Made by a program: the position numbers and the translations under genes. A DNA stretch of 64,000 nucleotides, from positions 1 to 64,000 of the forward strand of contig JANPZZ010000024.1 in NCBI GenBank assembly GCA_024707305.1, written 5' to 3'. The notes beneath the pieces are model-generated. The model saw nothing but the letters and a program-made list of their open reading frames with translations. It made no database searches and was not told the origin of the DNA. Below are positions 1-9,149 of this stretch, in pieces (within the stretch, counting starts at the first letter, position 1; each line of letters begins with the position of its first letter). The DNA comes from Chitinophagaceae bacterium (GTDB lineage Bacteria; Bacteroidota; Bacteroidia; Chitinophagales; Chitinophagaceae).

Positions 1-1059
1 ACACTTCAATTGAGTTAAGGGGGCTAGCCTAACTTTAGGAAAGAACGGCGTCTATTTGAATACCAGTGTACCCGGGTTAGGTTTATACAATCGTCAAAAA
101 ATTGTATCCCCTGAAAGAAGAACGGATAATAACTCACTTGATGCTACCCCCGTACGGGACGAATCAGAAGTTAATGGCAATATTTTTAGTCTTGAACCGG
201 AATTTATACAATCGCAAACAATGGAAGGCGTGAAGCAGGCGATTTTAGCTTCACATGAGCAGCGAAGCATATTGAAGAATGATAAGAGTTCCGTTCAGAA
301 AAAGCCTTGCTAAATCTAAGCGCTCCCTTACACTATCGTACGTTTTCTTTATACGGGCTGCTGAACCGTGCCTCCACGAAACGGTTGAAGTCAAACATTC
401 AAAACCAGAAGGACACCATTGATCAAATAGATTCGGCAATTGAAAGCAGTGTTGCATCCCTCGATATTGAGTTCGATGAAGAACTACGGGCGCTTTATGA
501 AGGACTTACAGGATCATTCAATCAGCTATGCGAATCCTGGAAGATTTGGGATGTAACTTCATCTCATTTTCAGGATCGCGTGAGGACGCGGTCTGCCGCT
601 TCAACTCTTATCAGTAAAAAAGTCGTAAGATTCAGTCATAAACCAATTGATGATATACGCGCGAACATAACCCCGATATATTTTAATAATGCGAATGGGG
701 CTGATTTATACTTCTATCCCAATTTTCTAATCGTATATTCTTCCAAAAGAAAATTTGCAATTCTTGGCCTTGACGAGATTAGAGTTGAATTTTCCCCAGT
801 TCGATTTGTAGAAACAGATTTAGTACCCAGGGATTCGAAAGTAATTGATAGAACCTGGGTAAAAGTAAATAAGAATGGGACGCCCGACCGGCGTTTTAAA
901 GACAACCGTGAGATTCCGATAGTTCAATATGGCAGCATAGCTCTAAAATCACCAAACGGATTAAATGAGGAATACATGTTCAGCAATTTCGAAAGTGCAG
1001 AAGACTTTTGTAGGAGATTTCTGGAATATCAGAAAGTTCTCGCGCAGCTCAACAAGTAA
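1..1059 (+). CDS. DUF4236 domain protein, 5' end off window, frameshifted
   Basis: The first codons read, after small indels, as the Gly/Ser/Thr-rich beta motif of DUF4236 proteins (LTLGKNGVYLNTSVPGLGLY), which normally sits at the extreme N-terminus. The true start is therefore just upstream of the window. The frame breaks near base 10-20 and again at the A-run near 300, where SSVQK continues as ALLNLSAPLHYRTFSLYG in the next frame. The C-terminal 250 residues are hydrophilic, with a helical segment (KSNIQNQKDTIDQIDSAI) followed by a beta-rich globular part. No enzymatic motif is visible. DUF4236 proteins have no established function. The gene converges on the helicase gene ending at 1132. 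The family call rests on the N-terminal motif; the joining of the two frames is inference. Confidence 0.6.
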
Positions 1060-1131
1060 ATTATTCTGCAACTTACACCAAGAGATGACGTTTGAAGGTT
1101 TAAGAGATTGAAAGGGATAAAATTGTATAAT

Positions 1132-3109
1132 TTATATTCTTACCAACCCAATCTCATACAAATATTCAAACGTCCTATCAAAGAATGCCTTTTGCCTGGT
1201 CTTGTCATTATCGTCTCCTTCCGGAACAACAATCACCATTCCTTGCCTTGCACGTGTAAGCAATACTCTATAGGCGTTGATAAGATATTGCTTCCGTTCT
1301 TGTTTATTGATGTTTTGCCAGTTGGTTCCTTTAAATGAGAAAGCATTCCATCCATTTTCGGAATATCTAAGATCTCCATCCCAAGTTACACAGGCCCAAT
1401 CAAGTTCAAGGCCTTGCACGTGAAATTCAGTGGCAACATCTTCGAGGAAATAGGAAGATCGCACGTCCTCTTTATCCTCTAGAAACCAATGTACCGGATC
1501 AATTGGCGACTTCACATCTATTGCATAAGGCTTCAATCGTTGCGCTTGGGATGAAACAACGATTCCGTATCGCTCAGTTCCGCGAGCTTGATCCTTTAGC
1601 CATTGTTTTGCTTTTAGCAAGATCTCTAGTAAGAACAATTTTATAGGTTTTCTGCACTTCGGCTAATGTCTTGCGTGCATTTTCAACGTCAAGGTCAAGC
1701 AAGTGTTTTACAAACAGCGATAGCTTTTCGGCTCTAAATGAGCGCATAGATACGGAAAGATGAAGGCTGTCATTGAAAGTTAATTTTGATGTTGAACTAA
1801 TACGTTTTATCGCTTCGTCGGCTAAATATTCTGAGTCGCTTAGATTTGGAGATAAATGTACTTCCCAATCATTGAAAATGTTGTGAATAGCTTGAAGCCA
1901 TTCGGAAATGCCGCCTTCCCCTGTATTTATCTCCTGCCCACCGCCCACTAGGCAAATTACTACAGACCAATCTTCATGACGATTTAGACAAGAGATCAAG
2001 AATTCGGGCTCCGAATATTTAAAATCATGTTGATTTTTCTTTTGTCGCATGAATTTTACGGTCTGGTCTTTGTTCCATGCTCTTTGTGCCTCATCAAATA
2101 TTGCTACATGATCATATGGCGCCTCAGGGTTTGCTAGATATGCATCTCTATAGTGATGAATTATTTGAATAAATGATTTTACCGCTTGTTTGGCCTTACC
2201 TTTTGCTGTTTTAATCCCTTTGGTTGAGTCACGTTTTACTTGATCCCTGGTCAAAGCCTCTTGCAAAATTGCTACTAATGGAGCGTTTCCGGAAAGGTAA
2301 ACTGCGGAATCTCCTTTTGATTTATCAAGATGCGATGTAGCTACTTTTAATCCAACTAATGTCTTTCCTGCTCCGGGAACTCCAGTAACTAAGCAGAGAA
2401 CTTTCTTTTTATTCTTTTTTGCATATTCAATAATATCATCTATTGCGCCGGTGGTTTCTGTTAAATTTTTAGCACTCGCATCGCTTCTGGTGATATCTGA
2501 AACTGAATGATTATTATATAAGGAAACTGCAGACTCAATTATAGTAGGTGTAGGATGATAGGCGCCTTTTGCAAAGCCAGATGCGTCAATTAGCTGCTCT
2601 CCCTCGAAAAATTGTAATGCCGCTGTTATAGCAGCTCTTAAGTCAGTTTTGTTTACTTTAAGAGGAAAAGTAAGTTTGTCATTATGATGGGTGGTTATAA
2701 TTGAGGTAAATGAATGAGTCGCTTCTGTAGCAACTAAAATCGGAGCTATGGCCACATTATGACTGGGCTTATGAAAATTTTTAAGGTCAAGAGCGTAATC
2801 CCAAACCTGCTCTATACTATATTGCAAATATTGAGACTCGCCAACTTTAAACTCAATAACAAATACAACATTGTCGATGAGCAAAACAGCGTCAACCCTT
2901 TTACCCATTCTGGGTATAGAAAACTCTATAAAGATTGTGCCATCTAAACCTTCTAATGAATTTTGAAGAATAGGTATTTGTTGTTTCCATGCGCCAATTT
3001 GTTGCAAATTATTGTCAAACTCACTCGAAATACTAAGAAGACCAACAATCTCTTCCAAAGACTGTCGCCTAAAAGTAGCGATTGACTCACCATAATAATA
3101 GTTATACAT
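1132..3109 (-). CDS. PD-(D/E)XK nuclease fused to DUF2075/SF1-type helicase, frameshifted
   Basis: The protein is about 650 residues if one indel near 1600 is repaired. The N-terminal ~150 residues contain [10 protein letters not shown] followed by VFVIEFKVG, the spaced D and ExK of a PD-(D/E)XK nuclease. A central P-loop (TGVPGAGKT, about residue 245) and Walker B (VAIFDEAQR) mark the DUF2075 NTPase, which belongs to the superfamily 1 helicase-like, Schlafen-type ATPases. The C-terminal 168 residues, in the next frame, carry the helicase tail ([27 protein letters not shown]), which matches UvrD-like motifs V and VI. The start lies immediately after the HTH gene (shared base 3109), so the two are co-transcribed. 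The presence of both nuclease and helicase suggests nucleic-acid processing and possibly phage defence; the defence role is inference. Confidence 0.8.
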
Positions 3110-3429
3110 TATTTTTTCAATCCTTTTACTCTCTTACTGCCTTCAGCCAACCGCTTTAACATCTTAATATGATCTTCTCTTATCTTCTCGTCTATGCTCG
3201 AAATAGAAATTACTAAGTCTTTAAGATCTCTGCGAAGTAGAAGGGCAATTAAATACAGGTTGAACACATTCGGTTGTTTTCTGTTGGTCGACCATTGAGA
3301 CACGGTGGTTTCGGTGAAACCCGTTTCCGTTGCGAGCCAACGGTTTGATTTCCTCTCCTCTTTTAGGACAATCGCTATCCTGTTTAATACGGGAGGCTCA
3401 GATTTTTTTGTTGTTCTTGATTTGGCCAT
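3109..3429 (-). CDS. XRE-family HTH regulator
   Basis: A 106-residue protein with one helix-turn-helix at about residues 18-72 (LKEERKSNRWLATETGF, then TETTVSQWSTNRKQPN), the classic Cro/CI-type layout. A basic C-terminal tail (LAEGSKRVKGLKK) follows. It sits directly upstream of the nuclease-helicase gene with no gap and is probably the autoregulator of the pair. An 18-bp perfect AT-rich palindrome at 3521-3538 in the divergent upstream region is a candidate operator. Small XRE genes coupled to effector genes are common in defence and mobile modules; the regulatory link here is inferred from position only. Confidence 0.85.
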   Translation of the reverse strand: MAKSRTTKKSEPPVLNRIAIVLKEERKSNRWLATETGFTETTVSQWSTNRKQPNVFNLYLIALLLRRDLKDLVISISSIDEKIREDHIKMLKRLAEGSKRVKGLKK

Positions 3430-3520
3430 TCGGAGCTGCCTTCTTGATTCGATTTAAAGTTAACCGAAATTGTTGGCTAATAATCAATAAGAAATAAGGA
3501 AAACAAATATTTGTATTTAG

Positions 3521-3538
3521 AATTAAAATATTTTAATT
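3521..3538. promoter_or_regulatory. 18-bp perfect palindrome, candidate operator
   Basis: The sequence AATTAAAATATTTTAATT is its own reverse complement. It lies between the divergent XRE gene (starts 3429) and the gene starting at 3594. Being so AT-rich, it could arise by chance or be part of a promoter up-element. Its location is what suggests an operator for the XRE protein. Confidence 0.3.
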
Positions 3539-3593
3539 TCAAATTAAAACAATGAAACCCAAATTTTAGCACCCAAAGAAAAAGGAAAGACAT

Positions 3594-4115
3594 ATGAGAA
3601 TGTTTTCAGGGCAGTACACTTGCCTACTGCACGTACCGAGCGAATATAGCGACTTATGCCTGATGACTTGCGCCGACGAAACGGAGGTTCTTCAAAAACT
3701 TGTTTCTGCACTAACTGTCAAAGCATTTTTACAAGCCGAATGCCAGCTTAAAACATCTCCTGCAATCAGCTTTTTAAAGATCTATCAAACAAAATCAAAG
3801 GTTGAAATAAGACATAGAAGGCAAATTAATGCCGAGTATTTGAGAAAGGCGCAAAGTTTAATTAAGAACATCCATACCCCTGAACAGGAACAGCAACTCC
3901 TTCGGGATTGGTATCAAAAGTTATGGCTTGGTGCAAGGCGAGAGGTTGAGATTGAATTGTCGCCTAGTACACAACTTCTTTTTGACCTAGAAAAGATTGA
4001 CCTCGAAAAGTTTCTACAATATTTTCTCCGAGTTCTATCGATAAAGGGATTGATAGATTCATCAAACGTTGAAGTCAATTTGGCTATCCATTGTTTTATG
4101 TCAGCCGAACTCTAA
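3594..4115 (+). CDS. Uncharacterised protein, paralogue of the next gene
   Basis: A 173-residue soluble, helical protein preceded by a plausible ribosome site (AGGAAAG, 6 bases before ATG). I do not recognise the family. It aligns by eye with the product of 4251-4826. Shared segments are LQKLVSALTVKAFL against LQELVSALSVYAHL, a RDWY/TRWY motif in the middle, and a C-terminal block (LSPSTQLLFDLEKIDLEKFLQYFLRVLS) matching the neighbour's LTPDVLMLQRLFHFGIEEFLLFY region, both ending in an LAxHxF segment. The pair probably arose by duplication. No signal peptide, membrane segment or catalytic motif is seen. Confidence 0.7.
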   Translation: MRMFSGQYTCLLHVPSEYSDLCLMTCADETEVLQKLVSALTVKAFLQAECQLKTSPAISFLKIYQTKSKVEIRHRRQINAEYLRKAQSLIKNIHTPEQEQQLLRDWYQKLWLGARREVEIELSPSTQLLFDLEKIDLEKFLQYFLRVLSIKGLIDSSNVEVNLAIHCFMSAEL

Positions 4116-4250
4116 CACGTTGTATATATTTTTTAAGATTTCCCATATAGACTTCATTTTCTTGCGCTTCATTCAACCTTACCAACCTTACCAACCTTAC
4201 TCAACCTTGTAATTACCTGGCATTATTTATCACACTTAAAATGTTGAGCT

Positions 4251-4826
4251 ATGGAAACGTTGAAGGAAGAACGCGGATGGATGTTGCGGGTGCCGGTGGC
4301 ATTTGCAAAAATGGGACAGGAGGTAGGCGTCGGGGTGGAGGAGTTGCTGCAGGAGCTGGTGAGTGCGCTATCGGTTTACGCGCACCTGGCGCCAAAGGAT
4401 GGCAGCCGCCCGGCGGCGGCCATGGTGCTGTTTCAGCAATGGCTGCAGCAGCGCAATGCGGTGGAGGAGCAACTGCGGACCCTGCACCATTTGTGTGTAT
4501 TGGAAATGCTTTCGCTGGCGCAAAGCCCACTCTCGCGCGCACAACGCAACGAGGCGGGTCATGATTTAATAACGCGCTGGTATGGTGCTGCTTCCCGTTA
4601 TGTTGTTGGCGACAAGGCTCTGCAAGAAGACGATGAACTGCATCACATCCACCTCTGCCTTACCCCAGATGTGCTGATGCTGCAAAGGCTTTTTCACTTT
4701 GGTATTGAGGAGTTCCTCTTGTTCTATATGCAATCATTATCTGCCACTGCAGGTGCTGATGTTGCGGAAGAAAACAGGCAATTGGCATTACACTTTTTCG
4801 TGGTAACGGAGGATCGTGAACAGTGA
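4251..4826 (+). CDS. Uncharacterised protein, paralogue of the preceding gene
   Basis: A 191-residue helical protein of the same unknown family as the gene at 3594-4115, with the shared blocks described there. Its first half is much richer in GC than its sister gene, so the two have different base composition despite their homology. One copy may therefore have been acquired or exchanged from elsewhere. The GC-rich stretch opens long spurious reading frames in the other frames. The 135-bp gap between the two genes contains short direct repeats of TTACCAACC (about 4180-4207). Function is unknown. Confidence 0.7.
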   Translation: METLKEERGWMLRVPVAFAKMGQEVGVGVEELLQELVSALSVYAHLAPKDGSRPAAAMVLFQQWLQQRNAVEEQLRTLHHLCVLEMLSLAQSPLSRAQRNEAGHDLITRWYGAASRYVVGDKALQEDDELHHIHLCLTPDVLMLQRLFHFGIEEFLLFYMQSLSATAGADVAEENRQLALHFFVVTEDREQ

Positions 4827-4948
4827 ATCGTGGGAATTATTCCGCATCAACGATCTGCAGATTTTCGAAGAAAAGGTGTATTGCCTTCCTTATTTCATAC
4901 GAATAATGGTCATATCTGAGTTATGCATCCTGTATATTTGAAACGACC

Positions 4949-6514
4949 ATGTCGCAATTAAACGATTACATACAGTATCTAAGCAAGAAGCCATTTTGGC
5001 CTTGGGAAAAAGAAGATGTAGAAGGCAAACTGATTCGCCTGGAACTCATTGTTGAAGAGGGAAACCGGCACATCGTAAATTCACTCACTCCCTTTTTATT
5101 TCATTCTGACACACGATTGCGACATAAGGTGGCAAACGCGGTGTTTCAACTTGTGGGACCAATGGATACGGTGCGCCGCTATTCTGACATGTATTTAAAT
5201 GTGGCGGCAAACCCGGCCATGCTCACCTATTTTCAGGAAAAAATTTGATTCTGGCACATATGAAAAATTACTTTGTCTGGCCAGCATGGATAGTAACGGT
5301 TTTGTACGACAAAAGGCCGTTGAGATATTAAGCCAATATCCGGGTCAGGAGGGATTGCGTTATATACTTATCCGCCTTGCGGATTGGGTGCCGCAGGTAC
5401 GAGCCGCAGCCGAAAATGCAATCGCAACGCTGCTCGTGCCCGAGCGAATAAAACAATGGATGGCGGTGATCGATTCGATTACCTGGTTACAAAATGTTAA
5501 ACGAACCGACCCGTCAACAGCTTACAACGTTATCACGAGTTTTATAGCTGCACAAATTAATCTTGATGAACCGTATTCAAATCCACCTGTATATCCGGAA
5601 AGTCGTTGGGTAACACTTTTTAAATGGGTGCTCAAACACAGAAATATTACCTGGGAACAGGTTCGAAACTGGCTATGGATAAATGATCCACGATTTTATA
5701 TGGATCTTTTAAAAAATTTGGGCCGCTTTAACTCAAATGAACAGATGAACCTCATTCTATTCTGTCTAGACCAACCTGACAAACGGGTACGACAGACAGC
5801 AATGACATACGGCCGGGATTTTTTTGCAGAGCTCGAAGAGTGGTACTGGAAAGGTTTATGCGACAATAATGCTTATATACGACTCTACTGTCGGGATGTT
5901 TTGAAAGATAAAATCCCTGATGCATGCGGATATTATCGAAAGTTAGTGAAAGAGGGCAGGCAATTACCGGGTAGCTTGTGCGGTTTAATTGAGTTGGGGA
6001 ATGACAAAGAACTTCCATTGTATAAAGAGCTGCTTTCGCATCCTAATCAAAAAGTGCGGGCTACAGCACTTTTCGGAGTCGCAAAATTTGATTATGATGC
6101 TGCCATCATCCCTGCACGCTCTTCTCTATTTGATTTAAATGGGACGATGAGAAAAGCTGCCGTATCGGTATTTCTCAAAAACACAGATTTATTATCCTTT
6201 CGCGAGTTATACCAGACGTTCCATGAAAATGCGATAGAAAATCGACGAACGATGCTGCAAATGGCGACAAGAAAGAGTGGATGGATAGCGATTCCTTTTT
6301 GCTTCAGTGTATACGCGATAAAGATGAACAACTTCAACAATTAGCATGGGCATCGCTAAGTGATTGGCGTTCGCAAAACATCACGCTGCAAAATCCTCCC
6401 GATTGGTTGCGCAACGATATACTGAATTATATGAAGGGTATAAATGCAAATGAACTTTCAGAGAAACGACAAAATGTTTTTGAGTTTCTAAATTTTGTAA
6501 TTGGAGAAAAATAA
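4949..6514 (+). CDS. HEAT-repeat protein, two frameshifts
   Basis: Repairing indels at about 5237-5242 (run of A) and 6265-6280 gives one protein of about 520 residues. It consists of repeated helix pairs of the HEAT type, for example FVRQKAVEILSQYPGQEGL, WVPQVRAAAENAIATLL, KRVRQTAMTYGRDFF, QKVRATALFGVAKFD and TMRKAAVSVFLKN, each with the conserved Val-Arg. The N-terminus begins MSQLNDYIQYLSKKPF with no signal peptide, so a cytoplasmic scaffold or binding role is likely. No partner is evident. It converges on the secreted-protein gene of the kinase operon, with a short heptamer-repeat stretch between them at about 6549-6570. Confidence 0.8.
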
Positions 6515-6571
6515 ATCCTGTTAAACATCGCGCCCATCCTTATCGCTCAGCCGTCATCGACCATCGATCTC

Positions 6572-7714
6572 TTACCAACTCTTTTTATATAAACCCTGAT
6601 AATTTATTTCGTGCGAGGGCTGGTCGTGTGCGATATAAGTTTTATCCATTTCATTGCTTTCTACGCGACCGGGGTAGGTTTTCCGGAAATGAATCGTATT
6701 GTTGTTTAAAACACCTTTGATCAGAGCAGGGGATGTAAAATATTTATCGGTGATCGCATCATGGCATTTAGAAATAATGGTTCGCTGGCTGTAACATACG
6801 CCCCCTCACTCACACCGCTCCACACGCTGGTATTTATATTCAGGAGCCTTCGAAAGCTTTTCTTCAAAAAGATCGTGGGGAAGTACATCCAGTATCAAAT
6901 GATAATAGTGTGCTTGCGGTTTTGTGAGATCGCCATCGAAATGCCAGTAACCGATATCGAATGATCCGATGTTTTTTCCTTTTGTTATCAACCTGCCATC
7001 ATCATATACACACTGACAACCCGCACGCTCGCCCTGCCCGCGATACGAGTCATTGATTCCATGATAATAATATGATTTTATACCTTCTTCAATCCAGGTA
7101 TGACCCTGACAGTCTGTTTCATTAGGTTTTTTCTCAGGGCAACGGTTGAAATAGTTTCTCGCCTGGTGATCTTCATGACTCATTCGAAGCACAATGATGA
7201 TATATTCTCCACGATTGTTTACAGGCTCATTGTCATTGATGTCGAATGATAAACGAGCTGCTTCGTCTGCAATAAAATAATATCCCGGCACATAGTCTAT
7301 ACCATAATCCGGCGAAACACCCGGAAGGTCATATTTCATTCCCAGGTCCTCAAGTATGCGAACGCATGCCTGCGGCGACTTGCCGTTTCGCAAAAACACT
7401 ACACTTCCATGATTAAAGTCGGGATATTTATTGTACATCATCAGACTTAAGCTGGACCTCGGAATACCTGCACCATCTGTTTCACCTACAAAGGTGCCAA
7501 CGGAAATTTTTCCATATACTTCGATGTATACAAATTCATTCTGTTGGATTGTGATGTTAGTAAGTAGAGGCTGGCTACGGTTAGCTTTCAAAAAAAGCGT
7601 ATCCATTCGATACAACGCACGCGGAGAGCTATAATGTTTTTGACTGGTGGGTTGCTGAGTGGTGCCGCCCATCATCATCAACAAAACGATAAGTGTAATG
7701 ACCGCTATTTTCAT
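6572..7714 (-). CDS. Secreted protein of unknown function, last gene of the kinase operon
   Basis: The start at 7714 gives a clear signal peptide (MKIAVITLIVLLMMMGGTT). A longer frame beginning at 7756 would bury it and overlap the phosphatase gene. The mature protein is beta-rich with several Cys/Tyr-rich stretches (CPEKKPNETDCQGHTW, GCQCVYDDG). The open frame stops at 6806-6808, but coding sequence clearly continues. Moving one frame near 6820 and back near 6770 reads SEGAYVTASEPLFLN and then HDAITDKYFTSPALIKGVL, ending at a TAA at 6572. I therefore extend the gene and attribute the internal stop to two compensating indels. No known domain is recognised. It lies 17 bp after the PP2C gene and is probably the exported arm of the system. 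Confidence 0.7.
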
Positions 7715-7731
7715 AAATCTATTTTTCCCTA

Positions 7732-8479
7732 TCACCCCACCCTCACCACCAAACACGAAATGTTATCACGCCCGCCTAATTCATTCGCTTTGGCTACCAG
7801 CCCGCCGGCCGCGGAGCCGGATAGCAACAACTCTTCCATCACTTCATCTTCCAGTTCACCATTTAACCCATCCGAACAAAGCAGAAATGTGTCTTCTGGT
7901 AAAACCCTGTCATGCAGGTTCTCGAAATCGTAGAAAAATGCAGAAACGCCCCCGCCAAAACAATTGCCAATGTGATTCGCAGGAATAGAAGCGTTATTCA
8001 ACATTTTTTGAAGACTGTGATCGCGCGTAAGCTGTGCAATATATTTGCCACGCAGGCGGTATAAACGACTGTCGCCAACATGTATAAAATAAAACTGACC
8101 AGAATAATACCAAAACCCGGTAAAAGTACAACCCATGCCTTTCATCGTGGGATTCTGATTGCCTACCTGGTTTAATTGCTGATGCACTTCCGGAATCTTT
8201 TTCATCCAGCAAATGTTTTATCTGCTCTTCCGATAAACCTGCAGGCACTGCACGCAATAAGTTGTCCATGCGACGCAACACAAATTCACTTGCCTGTTCA
8301 CCGGCATTGTGGCCTCCCATACCATCTGAAACTGCAAATAATACAGGCTCAGTTCCTAATTCCATTTGCTGCCAGTCGAGCTCAGCATTGCGAAGAAATG
8401 CTGTACCGGCAAGTACCATGTCTTCATTGTTTTGACGTTGGCGTCCCATGTCGCAAACGGCATTGATTTCGACTGTCAT
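7732..8479 (-). CDS. PP2C-family protein Ser/Thr phosphatase, frameshifted
   Basis: About 248 residues after repairing one indel in a GAAAAAG run near 8190-8205. All PP2C (PPM) landmarks are present in order: DMGRQRQNNED near the N-terminus, SDGMGGHNAGEQ, HVGDSRLYRLR, LTRDHSL, LLCSDGL and GGRDNISCLVV. The Asp residues in NNED, SDGMGG, CSDGL and GRDN are the usual metal ligands, so the enzyme should be an active Mn/Mg-dependent phosphatase. There is no membrane segment. It follows the FHA gene by 21 bp and would reverse phosphorylation by the kinase encoded three genes upstream. Confidence 0.92.
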
Positions 8480-8500
8480 TTTTAGTCTGTTTATCGAACC

Positions 8501-9133
8501 TTATTTTATGTTCACTTCAAATACCACATTTGCCACCGCGAGGTAAGATGGAGAGGCGAGTTTTATGTCGGTATTGTATTCAACAACAGGAACCGCTTTC
8601 CAGTCACTAACCGCCGCCGCGCTATAACGCGTACGGTTGGTCGAGCCCAGGTCGCGAAATGTCCATCCACGCGCGGGGGTGTAATCAAACTGAAGGTGCC
8701 GACCTGAAATACCATTGAACTGACTCAGCTGGGCTGAATAGTTTCCAGTCGTTCTTCCCAATATAGATCCCGGAACAATTGACAATGAAAGACCCAAACT
8801 TCCGTTTTTAAGTTGCAGCTGAGGTATCGATGTGTTTCCATCAATGGGAACTGATAGATCGAAATGAGTTGTAGTGCCGGGAGATGGTGCGTTTACGATG
8901 GGTGTGGTAACAACTGGTTCCGATGCTGCTACCGGGCTGGTATTGCTTGTTGATTTTGCTGATACCAGTGCTCCCCCATCTTCTTCACACCACTGATCGC
9001 GACCGGCTTTTCCACATTCCTCACAAAGCATAATCTCACGGCTACATTGATCGCAATAAAAACTATCGCTTTCAATCTCAGCTGTGCAAAATGCACATTT
9101 AATAAGCTGAACAGTTTGTATCTCGGCAGACAT
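8501..9133 (-). CDS. Zinc-ribbon plus FHA phosphopeptide-binding protein
   Basis: A 210-residue protein. The N-terminus has cysteine pairs C13/C16, C27/C30 and C37/C40 with a further Cys at 49, forming a zinc ribbon (CAFC, CDQC, CEEC). A Ser/Thr/Pro-rich linker (about 55-95) leads to an FHA domain with its signature residues: ILGR (126-127), SGRH (143-146) and LGSTNRT (162-168). These Arg, Ser and Asn residues form the phosphothreonine pocket in known FHA domains, so binding should be intact. It sits between the AAA+ gene (16 bp upstream) and the phosphatase gene. The likely ligand is a phosphorylated Thr on the kinase or AAA+ protein; this is inference. Confidence 0.9.
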   Translation of the reverse strand: MSAEIQTVQLIKCAFCTAEIESDSFYCDQCSREIMLCEECGKAGRDQWCEEDGGALVSAKSTSNTSPVAASEPVVTTPIVNAPSPGTTTHFDLSVPIDGNTSIPQLQLKNGSLGLSLSIVPGSILGRTTGNYSAQLSQFNGISGRHLQFDYTPARGWTFRDLGSTNRTRYSAAAVSDWKAVPVVEYNTDIKLASPSYLAVANVVFEVNIK

Positions 9134-9149
9134 GGAGCAGAATTTGATT

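Noticed and set aside
4173-4207. Functional direct-repeat binding array (TTACCAACC)
   Set aside because: Only three imperfect copies in a low-complexity stretch; could be chance slippage.
4241-4569. Several long overlapping open frames on both strands
   Set aside because: They are by-products of the GC-rich stretch; only the 4251-4826 frame shows homology to the neighbouring paralogue.
6806-6808. In-frame TGA read as selenocysteine in the secreted protein
   Set aside because: Coding sense between about 6770 and 6820 is better in a neighbouring frame (SEGAYVTASEPLFLN), so two compensating indels explain the stop; no selenocysteine machinery or SECIS-like hairpin is evident.
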